NCBI RefSeq assembly: GCF_015689335.1
Contig: NZ_CP065053.1
Coordinates: 2,232,001-2,296,000 of the forward strand
Length of the DNA stretch: 64,000 bases
Reading direction: 5' to 3'
Origin: Massilia antarctica
Lineage (GTDB): Bacteria > Pseudomonadota > Gammaproteobacteria > Burkholderiales > Burkholderiaceae_D
Position 1 is the first letter of the stretch; the number at the start of each line of letters is the position of its first letter. The position numbers were made by a program, and so were the translations under genes. The notes under the pieces were generated by a model. It made no database searches and had not been told where the DNA came from. It was given only the letters and a program-made list of their open reading frames with translations. Shown piece after piece: positions 8,848 through 18,008 of the stretch.

Positions 8848-10182
8848 TTACGCCGGCAGGATCAGGGTCACCATCAGGCCGCCGCCGTCGCGGTTGCCGA
8901 GCGTGATGCGCCCGCCGTGGGCCTCGGCGATTTCGCGCGCCAACGCCAGTCCCAGACCGGTGCCACTGCGCTTGGTCGAGTAGAACGGCACCAGCGCATT
9001 GGTCAGCACGGCGTCGTTCATGCCCTGGCCGCGGTCCATCACCTCGATGCGCAGCATGCCCGGCGCCAGGCGCACCTGCAGGGTCACGTCGGCGGCCGGC
9101 GAGCCCGATTCGTGGGCATTCTTGAGCAGATTGAGCAAAGCCTGTTCCATCTGGGCCGGGTCGAACCTGGCTGGTTCCGGCGGCAAGGTGCCGGCCACCG
9201 TTACGGCCACCTGCGAGGCCAGCTGGCTGACAAAGGCGGGCCACGGGCACTCTTCGACCCGCGGCGAGGGCAGCTTGGCGAAGCGCGCGTAGCCGAGGAT
9301 GAAGCTCTCCAGGTGGCGCGTGCGCTCTTCGATGGTTTCCAGGATTTGCGGCAGGCGCTCGGTCTGGCCGCGCCGCACCAGCTCCGCGCCCGAATGCGCC
9401 AGGGAAGTCAGGGGCGCCAGCGAATTATTCAGTTCGTGGCTGATGACGCGGATGACTTTTTTCCAGGTCTGCACTTCCTGGCGCCGCAGTTCGTGGGTCA
9501 GCTGGCGCAGCAGCAGCAGTTCGTGCTTGCGGCCATTGAGGCTGAAGCTGCGGCGTGCCAGGTGATACACCTCTTCGTCCTCGCCGTCGCCGGCCGTGAA
9601 CAGGCCGTCGCCGCCGCGCGCGAGTGCATCGACCAGCGCGGGCGAGGCCTGGTCGAGAATATCGGAGAGGCGATGGCCTTCGAGCTTGCGGCCGTCGCCG
9701 AGCATCTGGCGCGCCGACAGGTTGGCGTACACGATCGCTCCCGTGTTCCCCGCGCCTTCACCGACGAGCAGCATGGCCACCGGCGTGTTCTGGACCATGG
9801 TATCGAGCAGCAGTTCGCGCTGCACCAGCGCCAGGCGCTGTTCGCGCAGGACGTTGCCGAGGGCGTTGTGGCTCGCCACCAGGTCGGCCAGTTCATCGTT
9901 CTGGGGCCAGTACAGGCTGAAGGAAAAGTCGCCGTCCTTGTAGCTGGTGACGGTGCCTTCGAGCGCGCGAAACAGCGACAGGATCGGCCGGATCTGGGCG
10001 CGCATGGTAATGACCGCGATCGGCACGACGCATGCCAGCGACAGGGCCAGCACCAGCAGCGGACGCCCCGGCAGCAGGTGGTCCAACCCCAGCGCGATGA
10101 GGATGCCCAGGGCCAGCAGGGTGCCCACCAGGGCGGTCCAGCGCGTGACGAGGGACAGGCGCAGCGACGAGTGCATGCGCAT
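8848..10182 (-). CDS. NtrY-like sensor histidine kinase of the ABC exporter operon
   Basis: A 444-residue membrane kinase. Two transmembrane segments (about 14-34 and 41-60) are followed by a HAMP-like linker and a PAS-like domain (about 125-215). The phosphoacceptor box VISHELNNSLAPL has His249, and the ATPase domain carries N (LLNLLKNAHES), G1 (DRGQGMND) and G2 (GTGLGLAL) boxes. The very short sensor loop suggests it senses a signal within or near the membrane. It lies 2 bases after the regulator gene and should phosphorylate that protein. ATG 10182 was chosen; ATG 10176 is also possible. Confidence 0.88.
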   Translation of the reverse strand: MRMHSSLRLSLVTRWTALVGTLLALGILIALGLDHLLPGRPLLVLALSLACVVPIAVITMRAQIRPILSLFRALEGTVTSYKDGDFSFSLYWPQNDELADLVASHNALGNVLREQRLALVQRELLLDTMVQNTPVAMLLVGEGAGNTGAIVYANLSARQMLGDGRKLEGHRLSDILDQASPALVDALARGGDGLFTAGDGEDEEVYHLARRSFSLNGRKHELLLLRQLTHELRRQEVQTWKKVIRVISHELNNSLAPLTSLAHSGAELVRRGQTERLPQILETIEERTRHLESFILGYARFAKLPSPRVEECPWPAFVSQLASQVAVTVAGTLPPEPARFDPAQMEQALLNLLKNAHESGSPAADVTLQVRLAPGMLRIEVMDRGQGMNDAVLTNALVPFYSTKRSGTGLGLALAREIAEAHGGRITLGNRDGGGLMVTLILPA

Positions 10183-10184
10183 TG

Positions 10185-11519
10185 CTAGCGAGCGATCCCG
10201 AGGCGTTCCATGCGCCGGTACAGCGCCTGGCGCGACAGCCCCAGGTCGGCCGCCGCCTGCGCCACCACGCCGTTGGCGCGGCTCATGGCACCGACAATGG
10301 CGTCGCGGTCCGGCTCCACCTCGATGCCGGTGCTGGCCGTCAAGGTCAGCGGCAGGCCAAGATCGCCGGCTTTGATGATGTCGCCGGCCGCCAGCAGGCT
10401 GGCGCGCGCCATCACGTTTTTGAGTTCGCGCACATTGCCCGGCCAGGCGTGCGCCAGCAGCGCGGCCTGGGCGCAGTGGTGCAGGCTTTTGCCGCGCGCG
10501 AGAAAGGCGGCTGCCAGCGGCAAAATGTCGGCCGGGCGCGCAGCCAGCGCCGGCAGGCGCAGTTCGATCACGTTCAGGCGGTAAAACAGGTCTTCGCGGA
10601 AGGTGCCGGCGCGGATCATCGCTCCCAGGTCGGCGTTGGTGGCGCTGATCACGCGCACCTTCACCTGGCGCTCGCGGTTCGATCCCAGGCGCTCGAAGCG
10701 CCCCGTTTCGAGCACGCGCAAGAGCTTCATCTGGCCGGCCAGCGGCAGGTTGCCGATTTCATCCAAAAACAGGGTGCCGCCGTCGGCCGCCTCGAACTTG
10801 CCTTCGCGCGCGCGCGAAGCACCGGTGTAGGCGCCCGCTTCGGCGCCGAACAGTTCGGCCTCGATCAATTCGGCCGGCAGGGCGCCGCAATTGAGCACCA
10901 CGAACGGCCCGTCCGCCACCAGCGAATTGGCCTGGATGATGTCGGCGATGCGTTCTTTTCCGGTGCCGTTAGGGCCGCTGATCAGCACCGGCACGTCGGC
11001 CCGCGCCACCTGGCAGGCCAGGTGCAGGATGCGTTCCGTGGCAGGATCCTGCCACACCATGCCGCGCAAGTCGAAACCCTGCTCCAGGTCGCGCCGCGCG
11101 CGCCGTTCCTGCCGCACGCGCTGCTGCAAGGAGCGGTTGGCCTGTCCCAGTTCGATCAGGTTGGTCACCGTCGCGATCAGGCGGTTGTCGTTCCACGGCT
11201 TGGACAGATAGTCGGCCGCGCCCGACTTGACCAGGTCGACCGCCGCGTCCAGGTGGGTCCAGGCGGTCAGCAGGATGACCGGCAGGTCGGGGTGGCGCTT
11301 GCGGATTTCGCGGAACAGCGCCGTGCCTTCCTCGCCCGAGGTGGTATCGGCCGAAAAGTTCATGTCCTGGATGACCAGGTCCACGCTGGCGCGCGCCAGG
11401 ATGGCCAGGCCTTCTTCGGGCGAGGTGGCGCGCAGCGCGCCGATGTCGTGCAGCGAAAACAGGACATCGAGGGCGATGGCGACGGCGGCGTTGTCGTCGA
11501 TGATCAGTACAGTAGGCAT
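10185..11519 (-). CDS. Sigma-54-dependent response regulator (NtrC family)
   Basis: A 444-residue activator starting MPTVLIIDDN at ATG 11519; a longer frame exists upstream but begins inside the gap. It has a receiver domain with Asp52 (QDMNFS) and Lys in LSKPW, then an AAA+ domain with Walker A GPNGTGKE, the sigma-54 contact loop GAYTGA (a normal variant of GAFTGA), Walker B GGTLFLDEIG and the arginine finger region. A Fis-type helix-turn-helix (AAADLGLSRQALYRRMERLG) ends the protein. It lies 22 bases after the second permease. The operon's upstream sigma-54 promoter makes this protein its likely activator. Confidence 0.92.
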   Translation of the reverse strand: MPTVLIIDDNAAVAIALDVLFSLHDIGALRATSPEEGLAILARASVDLVIQDMNFSADTTSGEEGTALFREIRKRHPDLPVILLTAWTHLDAAVDLVKSGAADYLSKPWNDNRLIATVTNLIELGQANRSLQQRVRQERRARRDLEQGFDLRGMVWQDPATERILHLACQVARADVPVLISGPNGTGKERIADIIQANSLVADGPFVVLNCGALPAELIEAELFGAEAGAYTGASRAREGKFEAADGGTLFLDEIGNLPLAGQMKLLRVLETGRFERLGSNRERQVKVRVISATNADLGAMIRAGTFREDLFYRLNVIELRLPALAARPADILPLAAAFLARGKSLHHCAQAALLAHAWPGNVRELKNVMARASLLAAGDIIKAGDLGLPLTLTASTGIEVEPDRDAIVGAMSRANGVVAQAAADLGLSRQALYRRMERLGIAR

Positions 11520-11541
11520 GGCCGCTAGCATACCATCGCCA

Positions 11542-12780
11542 TCAGGCACTGCGGGTGGCCGTCGCCGGCGAAATGCTGGCGGCGCGCCAGGCCGGCCCGT
11601 ACACGGCGGCCACGCCGAGCCCCCAGAACACGCCGGCGCCCGCCACCAGGTAGGCCAACGGCAGTCTTTCCATCTCCAGTTTGCTGACCAGCAGCTGATT
11701 GAGCGCGATCGACGCGAGCACGCCGCCCACCACCCCCACGCTGGTGATCATGAAATTCTCGGTGATGAAGTAGCGCAGGATATCGACCCGGCGCGCCCCC
11801 AGCGCGCGCCGCACGCCGATCTGCTTGCGGCGCTGCGTGACCCACAGGCTGGCCATGCCGACAATGCCGCTGGCGGTAATGAGCAGCAGCAGCACGCTGA
11901 CCGCGATCAGCATCCACGACAGCGCCACGTCGGCCTGGTAGCGTTGCTCGCGGTCCGCGCCGACCGTCTTGCTCGTGACGATCGCGCGGCCCTGGTTGCT
12001 GGCGCGTAGCGCGGCGTCGGCTTCTTTCATGACGCGCTCCTGCTGCCCTGCGTCGCTGCGCACCGCATACATGGTGCTGGAGAAGGTCTTGCGCATCGGG
12101 ACAATCAGCGAATAGGCGCCGCGCGCGGCCACTTCGGCGCCCTGGGTCTGCAAGGTTCCGATGACGCCGACCACGGTCGCGCTATTGGCTTCCTCGCCGC
12201 TACCGAAGTAAAGCGTCTTGCCGACCGCGTCGCCGCCACCGGGCCACAGCTTGTCGGCCAATGCCCGGGTAACCAGTACCGCCTTGGGGAACAGGTCGTC
12301 GGGCGCGGTGTTGCCGTCGATGTCGAGGACATCTTCCGGCTTCAGGTCGCGCCCTTGCACCAGTTCCAGGCCCCAGGTCTTGACCAGCGAATCGCTCGAG
12401 TAGTACATGGCGGCGGACGGGATGTCGTCGCCCGCGGTGCGCGACGGCGCCACGCTGGAGGACCAGCCCGATTGCGACATGGGCGCCTGGTTGACGAAAG
12501 CGGCCGAGAGCACGCCGCCGATGGCGCGCAGGGCCCGCGTTTCGGCCTGCTGGCGCGCCAGTTGTTCCTGGTGGCTGCCTTCGACCAGGTGGCGTACCCG
12601 GATGTGAAAGACGCTGCTCTCGCCGGCGATGCCGCTCGGCCGCGCGGCCACGGCCTGGCGCACGCTGACGATATGCAGTGCGTTGGTGAGGATCGCCAGG
12701 CTGATCGCCACTTGCAGCGCCACCAGGATGGCGCCGGTCTTGCTGCGCAGGAGCGCGGAAAGGATGGGACGGATTTCCAT
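11542..12780 (-). CDS. MacB-like ABC transporter permease (second permease)
   Basis: A 412-residue permease of the MacB/FtsX superfamily. It has one N-terminal transmembrane segment (ILVALQVAISLAILTNAL), a large periplasmic domain, and three C-terminal segments near 290-400 (MLIAVSVLLLLITASGIVGM, FMITSVGVVGGVLA, YLVAGAGVFWGLGVAAV). RRKQIGVRRALGARRVDILRYF is the conserved FtsX-type cytoplasmic loop. The ATG at 12780 follows the first permease by 17 bases; an apparent longer upstream frame is a shadow of that gene. Two dissimilar permeases suggest a heterodimeric exporter. Substrate unknown. Confidence 0.88.
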   Translation of the reverse strand: MEIRPILSALLRSKTGAILVALQVAISLAILTNALHIVSVRQAVAARPSGIAGESSVFHIRVRHLVEGSHQEQLARQQAETRALRAIGGVLSAAFVNQAPMSQSGWSSSVAPSRTAGDDIPSAAMYYSSDSLVKTWGLELVQGRDLKPEDVLDIDGNTAPDDLFPKAVLVTRALADKLWPGGGDAVGKTLYFGSGEEANSATVVGVIGTLQTQGAEVAARGAYSLIVPMRKTFSSTMYAVRSDAGQQERVMKEADAALRASNQGRAIVTSKTVGADREQRYQADVALSWMLIAVSVLLLLITASGIVGMASLWVTQRRKQIGVRRALGARRVDILRYFITENFMITSVGVVGGVLASIALNQLLVSKLEMERLPLAYLVAGAGVFWGLGVAAVYGPAWRAASISPATATRSA

Positions 12781-12797
12781 ATGAAGTCTTTCGAATG

Positions 12798-14111
12798 TTA
12801 CTGCGATTTGAGTTGCATCGCTGGGGTGACCTGGCAGGCGCGCCAGGTCGGCAGCAGGCCGGCCAGCATGGCCGCGCCGAGTGACATCAGGACCGTCAGG
12901 CCAAGCATTTGCCAGTCCATGTGGGCGGCGACCTTCAACTGCTTCGATTGCATGCCGATCAGGGCCAGCGCGCCGAAAGCCAGCACCAGTCCGAGCACGC
13001 CGCCGGCCAGGCCGATCACCGCGGTCTCGGTCAGGAACTGGCGGAAGATTTCCCTGCGCGAGGCGCCCAGCGCGCGCCGGATGCCGACCTCGGAAGCACG
13101 CACCGAGAATTTGGCCAGCAGCAGGCCGACCGTGTTGACCAGGCAAAGCAGCAGGAAGCCGAACGCCAGCCAGGCCGACAGGCGGCTGTCGTTGGCGACC
13201 ACCTTGCGAAATTCGAGCCACTGCATGACGTCGAACAGCCGGTTCGGCTGCTTGCGTTTGAGGCGTCCCAGCTTGCGCTGTTCGGCCGCATAGTTGTCCA
13301 GGTAATCCTGCAGCCCGGCGCGGTCCGCGCCGGTCCTGGTTTCGAAGAACACCTGCAGCCAGGTGCATTCCGAATCGAGGAAGCCCTGCCAGCCCGGTTC
13401 GGCGCGCCCGCGGCAACTGACACTGCCCTCGGGGCTCGTCTCGTGGCGCAGCGCGGTGGCGAAGGGAAGGATGATCTCTTCCTCCACGCCGAAGCTGCCG
13501 CCGCCAATCAATTTATAAAACTTCGGCACCGGCCGCCACGGTTTGAGCACGCCCACCACCTGGAATTGCGCGTCCATCAGGCGGATGCGCTTGCCGACCG
13601 GGTCGGCCGCGCCGAACAGCTTCTCGGCCAGCGCCAGGCTCAGTACCACCACATCGGCGCCGGCGCGTTCGTCCGCTTCGCTCCAGGGCTGGCCGTGCAG
13701 GAAGGGCACCTCCATCATCGGGAAAAAATCGCGCGTCAGGGCAAGGCCCTTGACCGCCATGACCGGCAAGTCCTTGCGCTCGGGTTCGAGCGGCGCGGAC
13801 ACGCTGTACAGTACCGTGCGCCGCTCGCCCTGGCCGCTCTTGAGGAAATTGGCGGCGTCGATGTAGGTCGATTGCGGATCGCTGCGGTCCTCGCCCTGGG
13901 GATTGAAGCCCTCGAGCGGGCCGTTGTCGATCTTCGGCACGAACAGGCGCTCGCTTTTTTGCGGAATCGGGTTGCTCGACATGACGTGCAAAATGGTCAG
14001 GGTCGACACACTGGCCGCCACGCCGATGGCCAAGGTGAGCACCATCAGCGCGGTCAGGGCCGGATTGCGGCGCAGGCTGCGCACGCCCAGCATGAAGTAA
14101 TACGAAAACAT
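12798..14111 (-). CDS. MacB-like ABC transporter permease (first permease)
   Basis: A 437-residue permease with the same layout as its neighbour: MFSYYFMLGVRSLRRNPALTALMVLTLAIGVAA (N-terminal helix), a periplasmic MacB-PCD domain with WRPVPKFYKLIGGG and cysteines near 235 and 248, then three C-terminal helices, with ASEVGIRRALGASRREIFRQFLTE as the FtsX loop. It starts 9 bases after the ATPase stop. Together they would form a MacAB-like efflux pump driven from the cytoplasm and linked to an outer-membrane channel encoded elsewhere. Confidence 0.9.
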   Translation of the reverse strand: MFSYYFMLGVRSLRRNPALTALMVLTLAIGVAASVSTLTILHVMSSNPIPQKSERLFVPKIDNGPLEGFNPQGEDRSDPQSTYIDAANFLKSGQGERRTVLYSVSAPLEPERKDLPVMAVKGLALTRDFFPMMEVPFLHGQPWSEADERAGADVVVLSLALAEKLFGAADPVGKRIRLMDAQFQVVGVLKPWRPVPKFYKLIGGGSFGVEEEIILPFATALRHETSPEGSVSCRGRAEPGWQGFLDSECTWLQVFFETRTGADRAGLQDYLDNYAAEQRKLGRLKRKQPNRLFDVMQWLEFRKVVANDSRLSAWLAFGFLLLCLVNTVGLLLAKFSVRASEVGIRRALGASRREIFRQFLTETAVIGLAGGVLGLVLAFGALALIGMQSKQLKVAAHMDWQMLGLTVLMSLGAAMLAGLLPTWRACQVTPAMQLKSQ

Positions 14112-14120
14112 GGTGTCTCC

Positions 14121-14837
14121 TCAGGCGGCCTGGCTGGACGCTTTGGCGCCGGCCAGGGTGGAGGGTTTGCGCACCAGGTCCGATACCTGGCCGTCGATGA
14201 TGTGCACATTGCGCTGCGCGCGCACCGCCAGTTCCGGGTCATGGGTCACCATCAGGATGGTGGTGCCGCGGGCGTTGATGTCCTCGAGCAGTTCCATCAC
14301 GCCGCGCGCCATTTGCGTGTCCAGATTGCCGGTTGGTTCATCGGCCAGCAGCAGCTTGGGCGAGCCGGCCAGCGCGCGCGCGATCGCCACGCGCTGCTGC
14401 TGGCCGCCCGACAGTTCGGCCGGGTAGTGTTTCATGCGCGAGGCCAGCCCCACCTTCGATAGTGCGTCTTCGATGCGCTCCTTGCGTTCGGCGGCGTTGA
14501 AGCCCCGGTAGCGCAGCGGCACGTCGACGTTGTCGAACAGGGACAGGTCGGCAATCAGGTTGAAACCCTGGAAGATGAAGCCCAGCTTTTCGTTGCGCAG
14601 GCGCGAGCGGGCATTGTCGTCCATGCCCTTGACGTTGACGCCATCGAGCACGTACTCGCCGTCGGTGAATTCTTCGAGCAGGCCGGCGATGTTCAAGAAA
14701 CTGGTCTTGCCGGAGCCGGAAGGGCCGGTGACGGTGACGAATTCGCCTTGGCCGACGTGAATCTCGAAGCCACGCAGCGCGTGCGTTTCGATCATGTGGG
14801 TGCGGTATACCTTGCTCAGATTGGTCATGCGCAGCAT
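14121..14837 (-). CDS. ABC transporter ATP-binding protein
   Basis: A 238-residue ATPase with Walker A GPSGSGKTS, a Q-loop in FIFQGFNLIADLSL, signature LSGGQQQRVAIARAL, Walker B KLLLADEPTGNLD, and a switch histidine in TILMVTHDPE. This is the standard MacB/LolD-type nucleotide-binding subunit, and it is the partner of the two downstream permeases. The second gene of the six-gene leftward operon, it starts 32 bases after the adaptor stop. Confidence 0.94.
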   Translation of the reverse strand: MLRMTNLSKVYRTHMIETHALRGFEIHVGQGEFVTVTGPSGSGKTSFLNIAGLLEEFTDGEYVLDGVNVKGMDDNARSRLRNEKLGFIFQGFNLIADLSLFDNVDVPLRYRGFNAAERKERIEDALSKVGLASRMKHYPAELSGGQQQRVAIARALAGSPKLLLADEPTGNLDTQMARGVMELLEDINARGTTILMVTHDPELAVRAQRNVHIIDGQVSDLVRKPSTLAGAKASSQAA

Positions 14838-14869
14838 GGAATGTCCTTTCGTTGGAAATCAGTGATTGA

Positions 14870-16138
14870 TCAGTTGTTAATCGAGACGCGCGCGGCGTTG
14901 GCGAAGGCGTCGGTGCCGGCGATGACGACCTTGTCGCCCGGTTTCAGGCCCGCCAGGATTTCGACCGACGACACGCTGGTGGCACCGAGCTTGATCGGGG
15001 TGCGCACAGCCACGCCGTCCTGCATGACGTAGGCGAAGCGGCCGCCTTCGCTCTCGACGAAGGGGCCGCGCGGCAGCAGGATGACGTCGCGCTTTTCTTC
15101 GATCAGCAGGCGCGCGCTGACGCGCTGGCTCTGGCGCAGGCCCTTGGGCTGGGCGCCGTCGAAGCGCACCCGCGCCAGCACCTGGTTCTTGACGACTTCG
15201 GGCGAGAGGGCCGACAAGGTGCCGCTGGCGGTGGCGCCGCCGAGCGCGATCTCGGCGCGCATGCCCAGGCCCATGTCGTCGACATAGGTTTCCGGCACTT
15301 CGAGTTCGACTTCGAGGCGCGACAGGTCGACCAGGGTCATGAGGGCGGCGTTGGCCGCCACCACGCTGCGGTTTTGCACCGACAAGGTGCCGATGAAGCC
15401 GTCGACCGGGGCGCGCACGCTCAGTTCATCCACGCGGCGCTGGGCGTTGGCCATCGACAGGCGCTGGCGATCGAGTTCGGCCACCTTGGTTTGCAAGGCC
15501 AGGCCGACGTCGTCGCCCTCCAGCACGGCCGCCTGGGATGCGTGGCGCGCGCGGATGCCGGCCGAATTGAGCGCGTCCCTGGCCTTTTGATAGTCGATCT
15601 TGGCGATGATGCCTTCCTGGACCACGCTGTCGTAGCGCTCCAGGGTGCGCTGGGCCGACAGGCGGTCGATTTCGGCGGTGTCGGCTTCGCGCTGGGCCAG
15701 CAGTTTTTGTTTTTTGGCCAGGATGCGCTGGCGCGCCACTTCCGCTTCGAGCTGCTGGTAGCTCGATTGCTCGCGTTTGAGCGCATCCGACAGGTCGGGC
15801 GATTCGAGCAGCGCCAGGACCTGGCCTTTTTTCACGGTGTCGCCGGCGGCCACCTTGAGCGTGACCGTGGCCGGCGCGCTGGCGTACAGGGTGGGGCTGA
15901 CGGCGGCCACCACGCGGCCGTTGACCGCAGCGTCGCGCACCAGGGTGCCGCGCGCGACCTCGGCCACGCGCAGGCGCGCCGCGCTGACCGCATGCTCGCT
16001 GGTGCGCCAGGCGGACAGCAGCAGCGCCGCGCCGCCCAGCGCGCCCACGGCCAGCACGGCGGCGAGGATGCGGCGTTTTGCCTTGTGCGCGGGCGCTGCG
16101 CTGATGGTCGTGTCCTGGGAAGAGGTATCTCGGATCAT
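14870..16138 (-). CDS. Periplasmic adaptor (HlyD/MacA family) of the ABC exporter
   Basis: A 422-residue membrane-fusion protein starting MIRDTSSQDTT at ATG 16138. A single N-terminal transmembrane segment (ILAAVLAVGALGGAALLLSAW) is followed by the biotinyl-lipoyl half (ATVTLKVAAGDTVKKGQVLALLESPD), a long coiled coil (about residues 115-225), the second lipoyl half (RVDELSVRAPVDGFIGTLSV), then beta-barrel and membrane-proximal domains. It should bridge the MacB-like permeases and an outer-membrane factor not encoded here. The first gene of the operon, it lies about 23 bases downstream of the inferred sigma-54 start site. Confidence 0.92.
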   Translation of the reverse strand: MIRDTSSQDTTISAAPAHKAKRRILAAVLAVGALGGAALLLSAWRTSEHAVSAARLRVAEVARGTLVRDAAVNGRVVAAVSPTLYASAPATVTLKVAAGDTVKKGQVLALLESPDLSDALKREQSSYQQLEAEVARQRILAKKQKLLAQREADTAEIDRLSAQRTLERYDSVVQEGIIAKIDYQKARDALNSAGIRARHASQAAVLEGDDVGLALQTKVAELDRQRLSMANAQRRVDELSVRAPVDGFIGTLSVQNRSVVAANAALMTLVDLSRLEVELEVPETYVDDMGLGMRAEIALGGATASGTLSALSPEVVKNQVLARVRFDGAQPKGLRQSQRVSARLLIEEKRDVILLPRGPFVESEGGRFAYVMQDGVAVRTPIKLGATSVSSVEILAGLKPGDKVVIAGTDAFANAARVSINN

Positions 16139-16171
16139 GGTTGTTGTCTGAACAGTAAATAGCAACAGCAA

Positions 16172-16188
16172 TGCAGGAAGCGTGCCAA
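16172..16188 (-). promoter_or_regulatory. Sigma-54 promoter of the ABC exporter / two-component operon
   Basis: On the minus strand the sequence is TTGGCACGCTTCCTGCA. It contains TGGCACG-N4-CTGCA, one base from the consensus TGGCACG-N4-TTGCA, with the invariant GG and GC exactly 10 bases apart. Transcription would begin near 16161, about 23 bases before the adaptor ATG. The operon itself encodes an NtrC-type sigma-54 activator. Confidence 0.75.
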
Positions 16189-16232
16189 TTGTTAAGTAGC
16201 TGATTTATATAAAATTTCTCCTTTGCGCGGGG

Positions 16233-16279
16233 ACTGTCCGCGCCGTCCGGACGCCTTGTATGGACAGTGCCCGGACAGT
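16233..16279. promoter_or_regulatory. Candidate upstream activator sites (GGACAGT half-sites)
   Basis: ACTGTCC (16233-16239) is the reverse complement of GGACAGT, which occurs twice at 16262-16268 and 16273-16279. A palindrome GTCCGGAC lies between at 16245-16252. The sites are about 70 to 120 bases upstream of the inferred sigma-54 start, the normal distance for enhancer binding. They also lie in front of the divergent MutS-like gene, so they could influence both. Confidence 0.5.
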
Positions 16280-16361
16280 GTGGACTTGCATTTTGTCAAT
16301 TTATCCACATCTGGCGGGCAGGTTGTGCGATCCCCGCGCGGCCGCAGGCCAGAAAGGCAGC

Positions 16362-17990
16362 ATGTCCGCGTTCGTATCGAAAATGTCCGCCGTGTGGACC
16401 CAAGTTGCAGCCCGCTTGCGCGCGTTCCTCCTCATTCCCGACAGGGAGCCGGTCGATTACGGTTTCGTCGCGGGCGACTTGGCGCAGCTGCACCGGCTGT
16501 GCGCCGATCCGGCGCGCGGCGCGCTCGATGATCCAACCTGGAAGGACCTGCTGCTCGATACCTACCGCGCGCAGTTATCGAAAGAAGTGAGCATCTTCGG
16601 CCAGCAGGTGCTGTACCGGCGCCTGCGCGCGGGGCTGGACGACGATGCCTGCGCCGCCGTGGGCGAGCGTGTGCGCGACCTGATGCGCGATCCGGAGCGC
16701 CTGGCCGCGCTGCACCGCGACTGCACCTCGCTGCGCCATGCGGACAAGGAGATCGCCACCTTGCTGTTCGAGGATGAAGCGCCGTGCGCGCCCTGGTGGG
16801 TGGGCAAGACCTGGCCGCTGCCGATCCTGCTGCTGGCGTCGATCGCCGCCGTCATCGTCACGCCGGCCGCGTGGCTGGCCACCGGCGTGGTCGCGTACAT
16901 ATTAATGAGCACCCAGATGCGCTATTACGCACGGGTGGACGAGTGGGACCTGTCGATGAACGCGCTGCAGATGCTGCTGCGGGTGTCGAGCATCCTGGGC
17001 GGGCGCGAGGATGCGTTGCTGCTGCCGTTCGCCGGCCCGGCCGCGGCGGCGGGCAAGCTCAATCGCCAGCTGTCGCGCGCGCCGGTGGTGCAGATGACGC
17101 CCGGGGCGCGCACTTACCTGGACTGGTTCATGCTCGACAACGTGAACCACTATTACAAGGGCGTGCGGCTGGTGCACGCCAACCTGGATTTTCTGCGCGC
17201 GTGCTTTGCGCGGGTGGGCGAGCTGGAAGCCGATATCGCGCTGGCGCGCCATCTGCTCGATGCGCCCGCGCTGTGCTGGGCCGAGCGCCATGCGCACGAC
17301 GCGCTGGCGCTGGAGGGGACCGTGCATCCGCTGCTGCCGCGGGCGCAGGCGCTGTCGGTCAGGATCGATGGCGGCGGCGCCTTCATCTCGGGCCAGAACG
17401 GGATCGGCAAGAGCACCTTGCTGCGCACCGTGGGCGTGAACCTGGTGACCGCGCGCGCCTTCGGCTTTTGCTACGCGCAGCGCGCCAGGGTGCCGGACCT
17501 GCCGGTCTACACCAGCATGCAGAGCGAGGATTCGCTGTTTGGCGGCGAGAGCCTGTACATGGCCGAACTGCGGCGCGCGCAGGAACTGCTGGCGGCGGCC
17601 GATGGGCCGCACCCCGGCATCTGCATCATCGACGAGATTTTCCGAGGCACCAATCACCTCGAATCGGTATCGGCGGCGGCCTCGGTGCTCGATGTGCTGG
17701 CGGCCAAGGGGCTGGTGATCGTCTCGTCGCACAACCTGGTGCTGGCGTCCCTGCTGGCGCACCGGCTCGCGCCCCTGTGCGTGCGCCTCGACGGCGCTGG
17801 CCGGCTGGCGTTGGAAGCGGGCGTGCTGGCGCACACCAACGGCATCGCCCTGCTGGCGCAGCGCGGCTTCGGCCCGGCCATCGAAGCGCGCGCGGGCAGG
17901 GTGTTCGACTGGCTCAATGGCTACCTGGCGCATCCGGGCGATTGCGATGGCGTGCTGGCGGCTGATGGCACAGGCAAGGCGGCGTCTTGA
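16362..17990 (+). CDS. Membrane-anchored MutS-family ATPase (MutS-like, not mismatch repair)
   Basis: A 542-residue protein with the C-terminal ATPase of the MutS superfamily: Walker A SGQNGIGKST (about 343-352), an N-loop region YTSMQSEDSLFGGESLY, Walker B GICIIDEIFRGTNHLE, and an H-loop in IVSSHNLVLA. The mismatch-recognition and connector domains are absent. Two hydrophobic segments (about 150-185) insert a membrane anchor before the lever-like helices, as in the poorly characterised MutS-related membrane ATPases. ATG 16362 is chosen because AGAAAGG lies 5 bases upstream. It is divergent from the ABC exporter operon. Function unknown. Confidence 0.8.
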   Translation: MSAFVSKMSAVWTQVAARLRAFLLIPDREPVDYGFVAGDLAQLHRLCADPARGALDDPTWKDLLLDTYRAQLSKEVSIFGQQVLYRRLRAGLDDDACAAVGERVRDLMRDPERLAALHRDCTSLRHADKEIATLLFEDEAPCAPWWVGKTWPLPILLLASIAAVIVTPAAWLATGVVAYILMSTQMRYYARVDEWDLSMNALQMLLRVSSILGGREDALLLPFAGPAAAAGKLNRQLSRAPVVQMTPGARTYLDWFMLDNVNHYYKGVRLVHANLDFLRACFARVGELEADIALARHLLDAPALCWAERHAHDALALEGTVHPLLPRAQALSVRIDGGGAFISGQNGIGKSTLLRTVGVNLVTARAFGFCYAQRARVPDLPVYTSMQSEDSLFGGESLYMAELRRAQELLAAADGPHPGICIIDEIFRGTNHLESVSAAASVLDVLAAKGLVIVSSHNLVLASLLAHRLAPLCVRLDGAGRLALEAGVLAHTNGIALLAQRGFGPAIEARAGRVFDWLNGYLAHPGDCDGVLAADGTGKAAS

Positions 17991-18008
17991 CTCACGCGCC
18001 GGCCGTCG

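Noticed and set aside
11542..13416. Longer version of the second permease
   Set aside because: The N-terminal extension reads through the first permease in a different frame and has no hydrophobic or family features.
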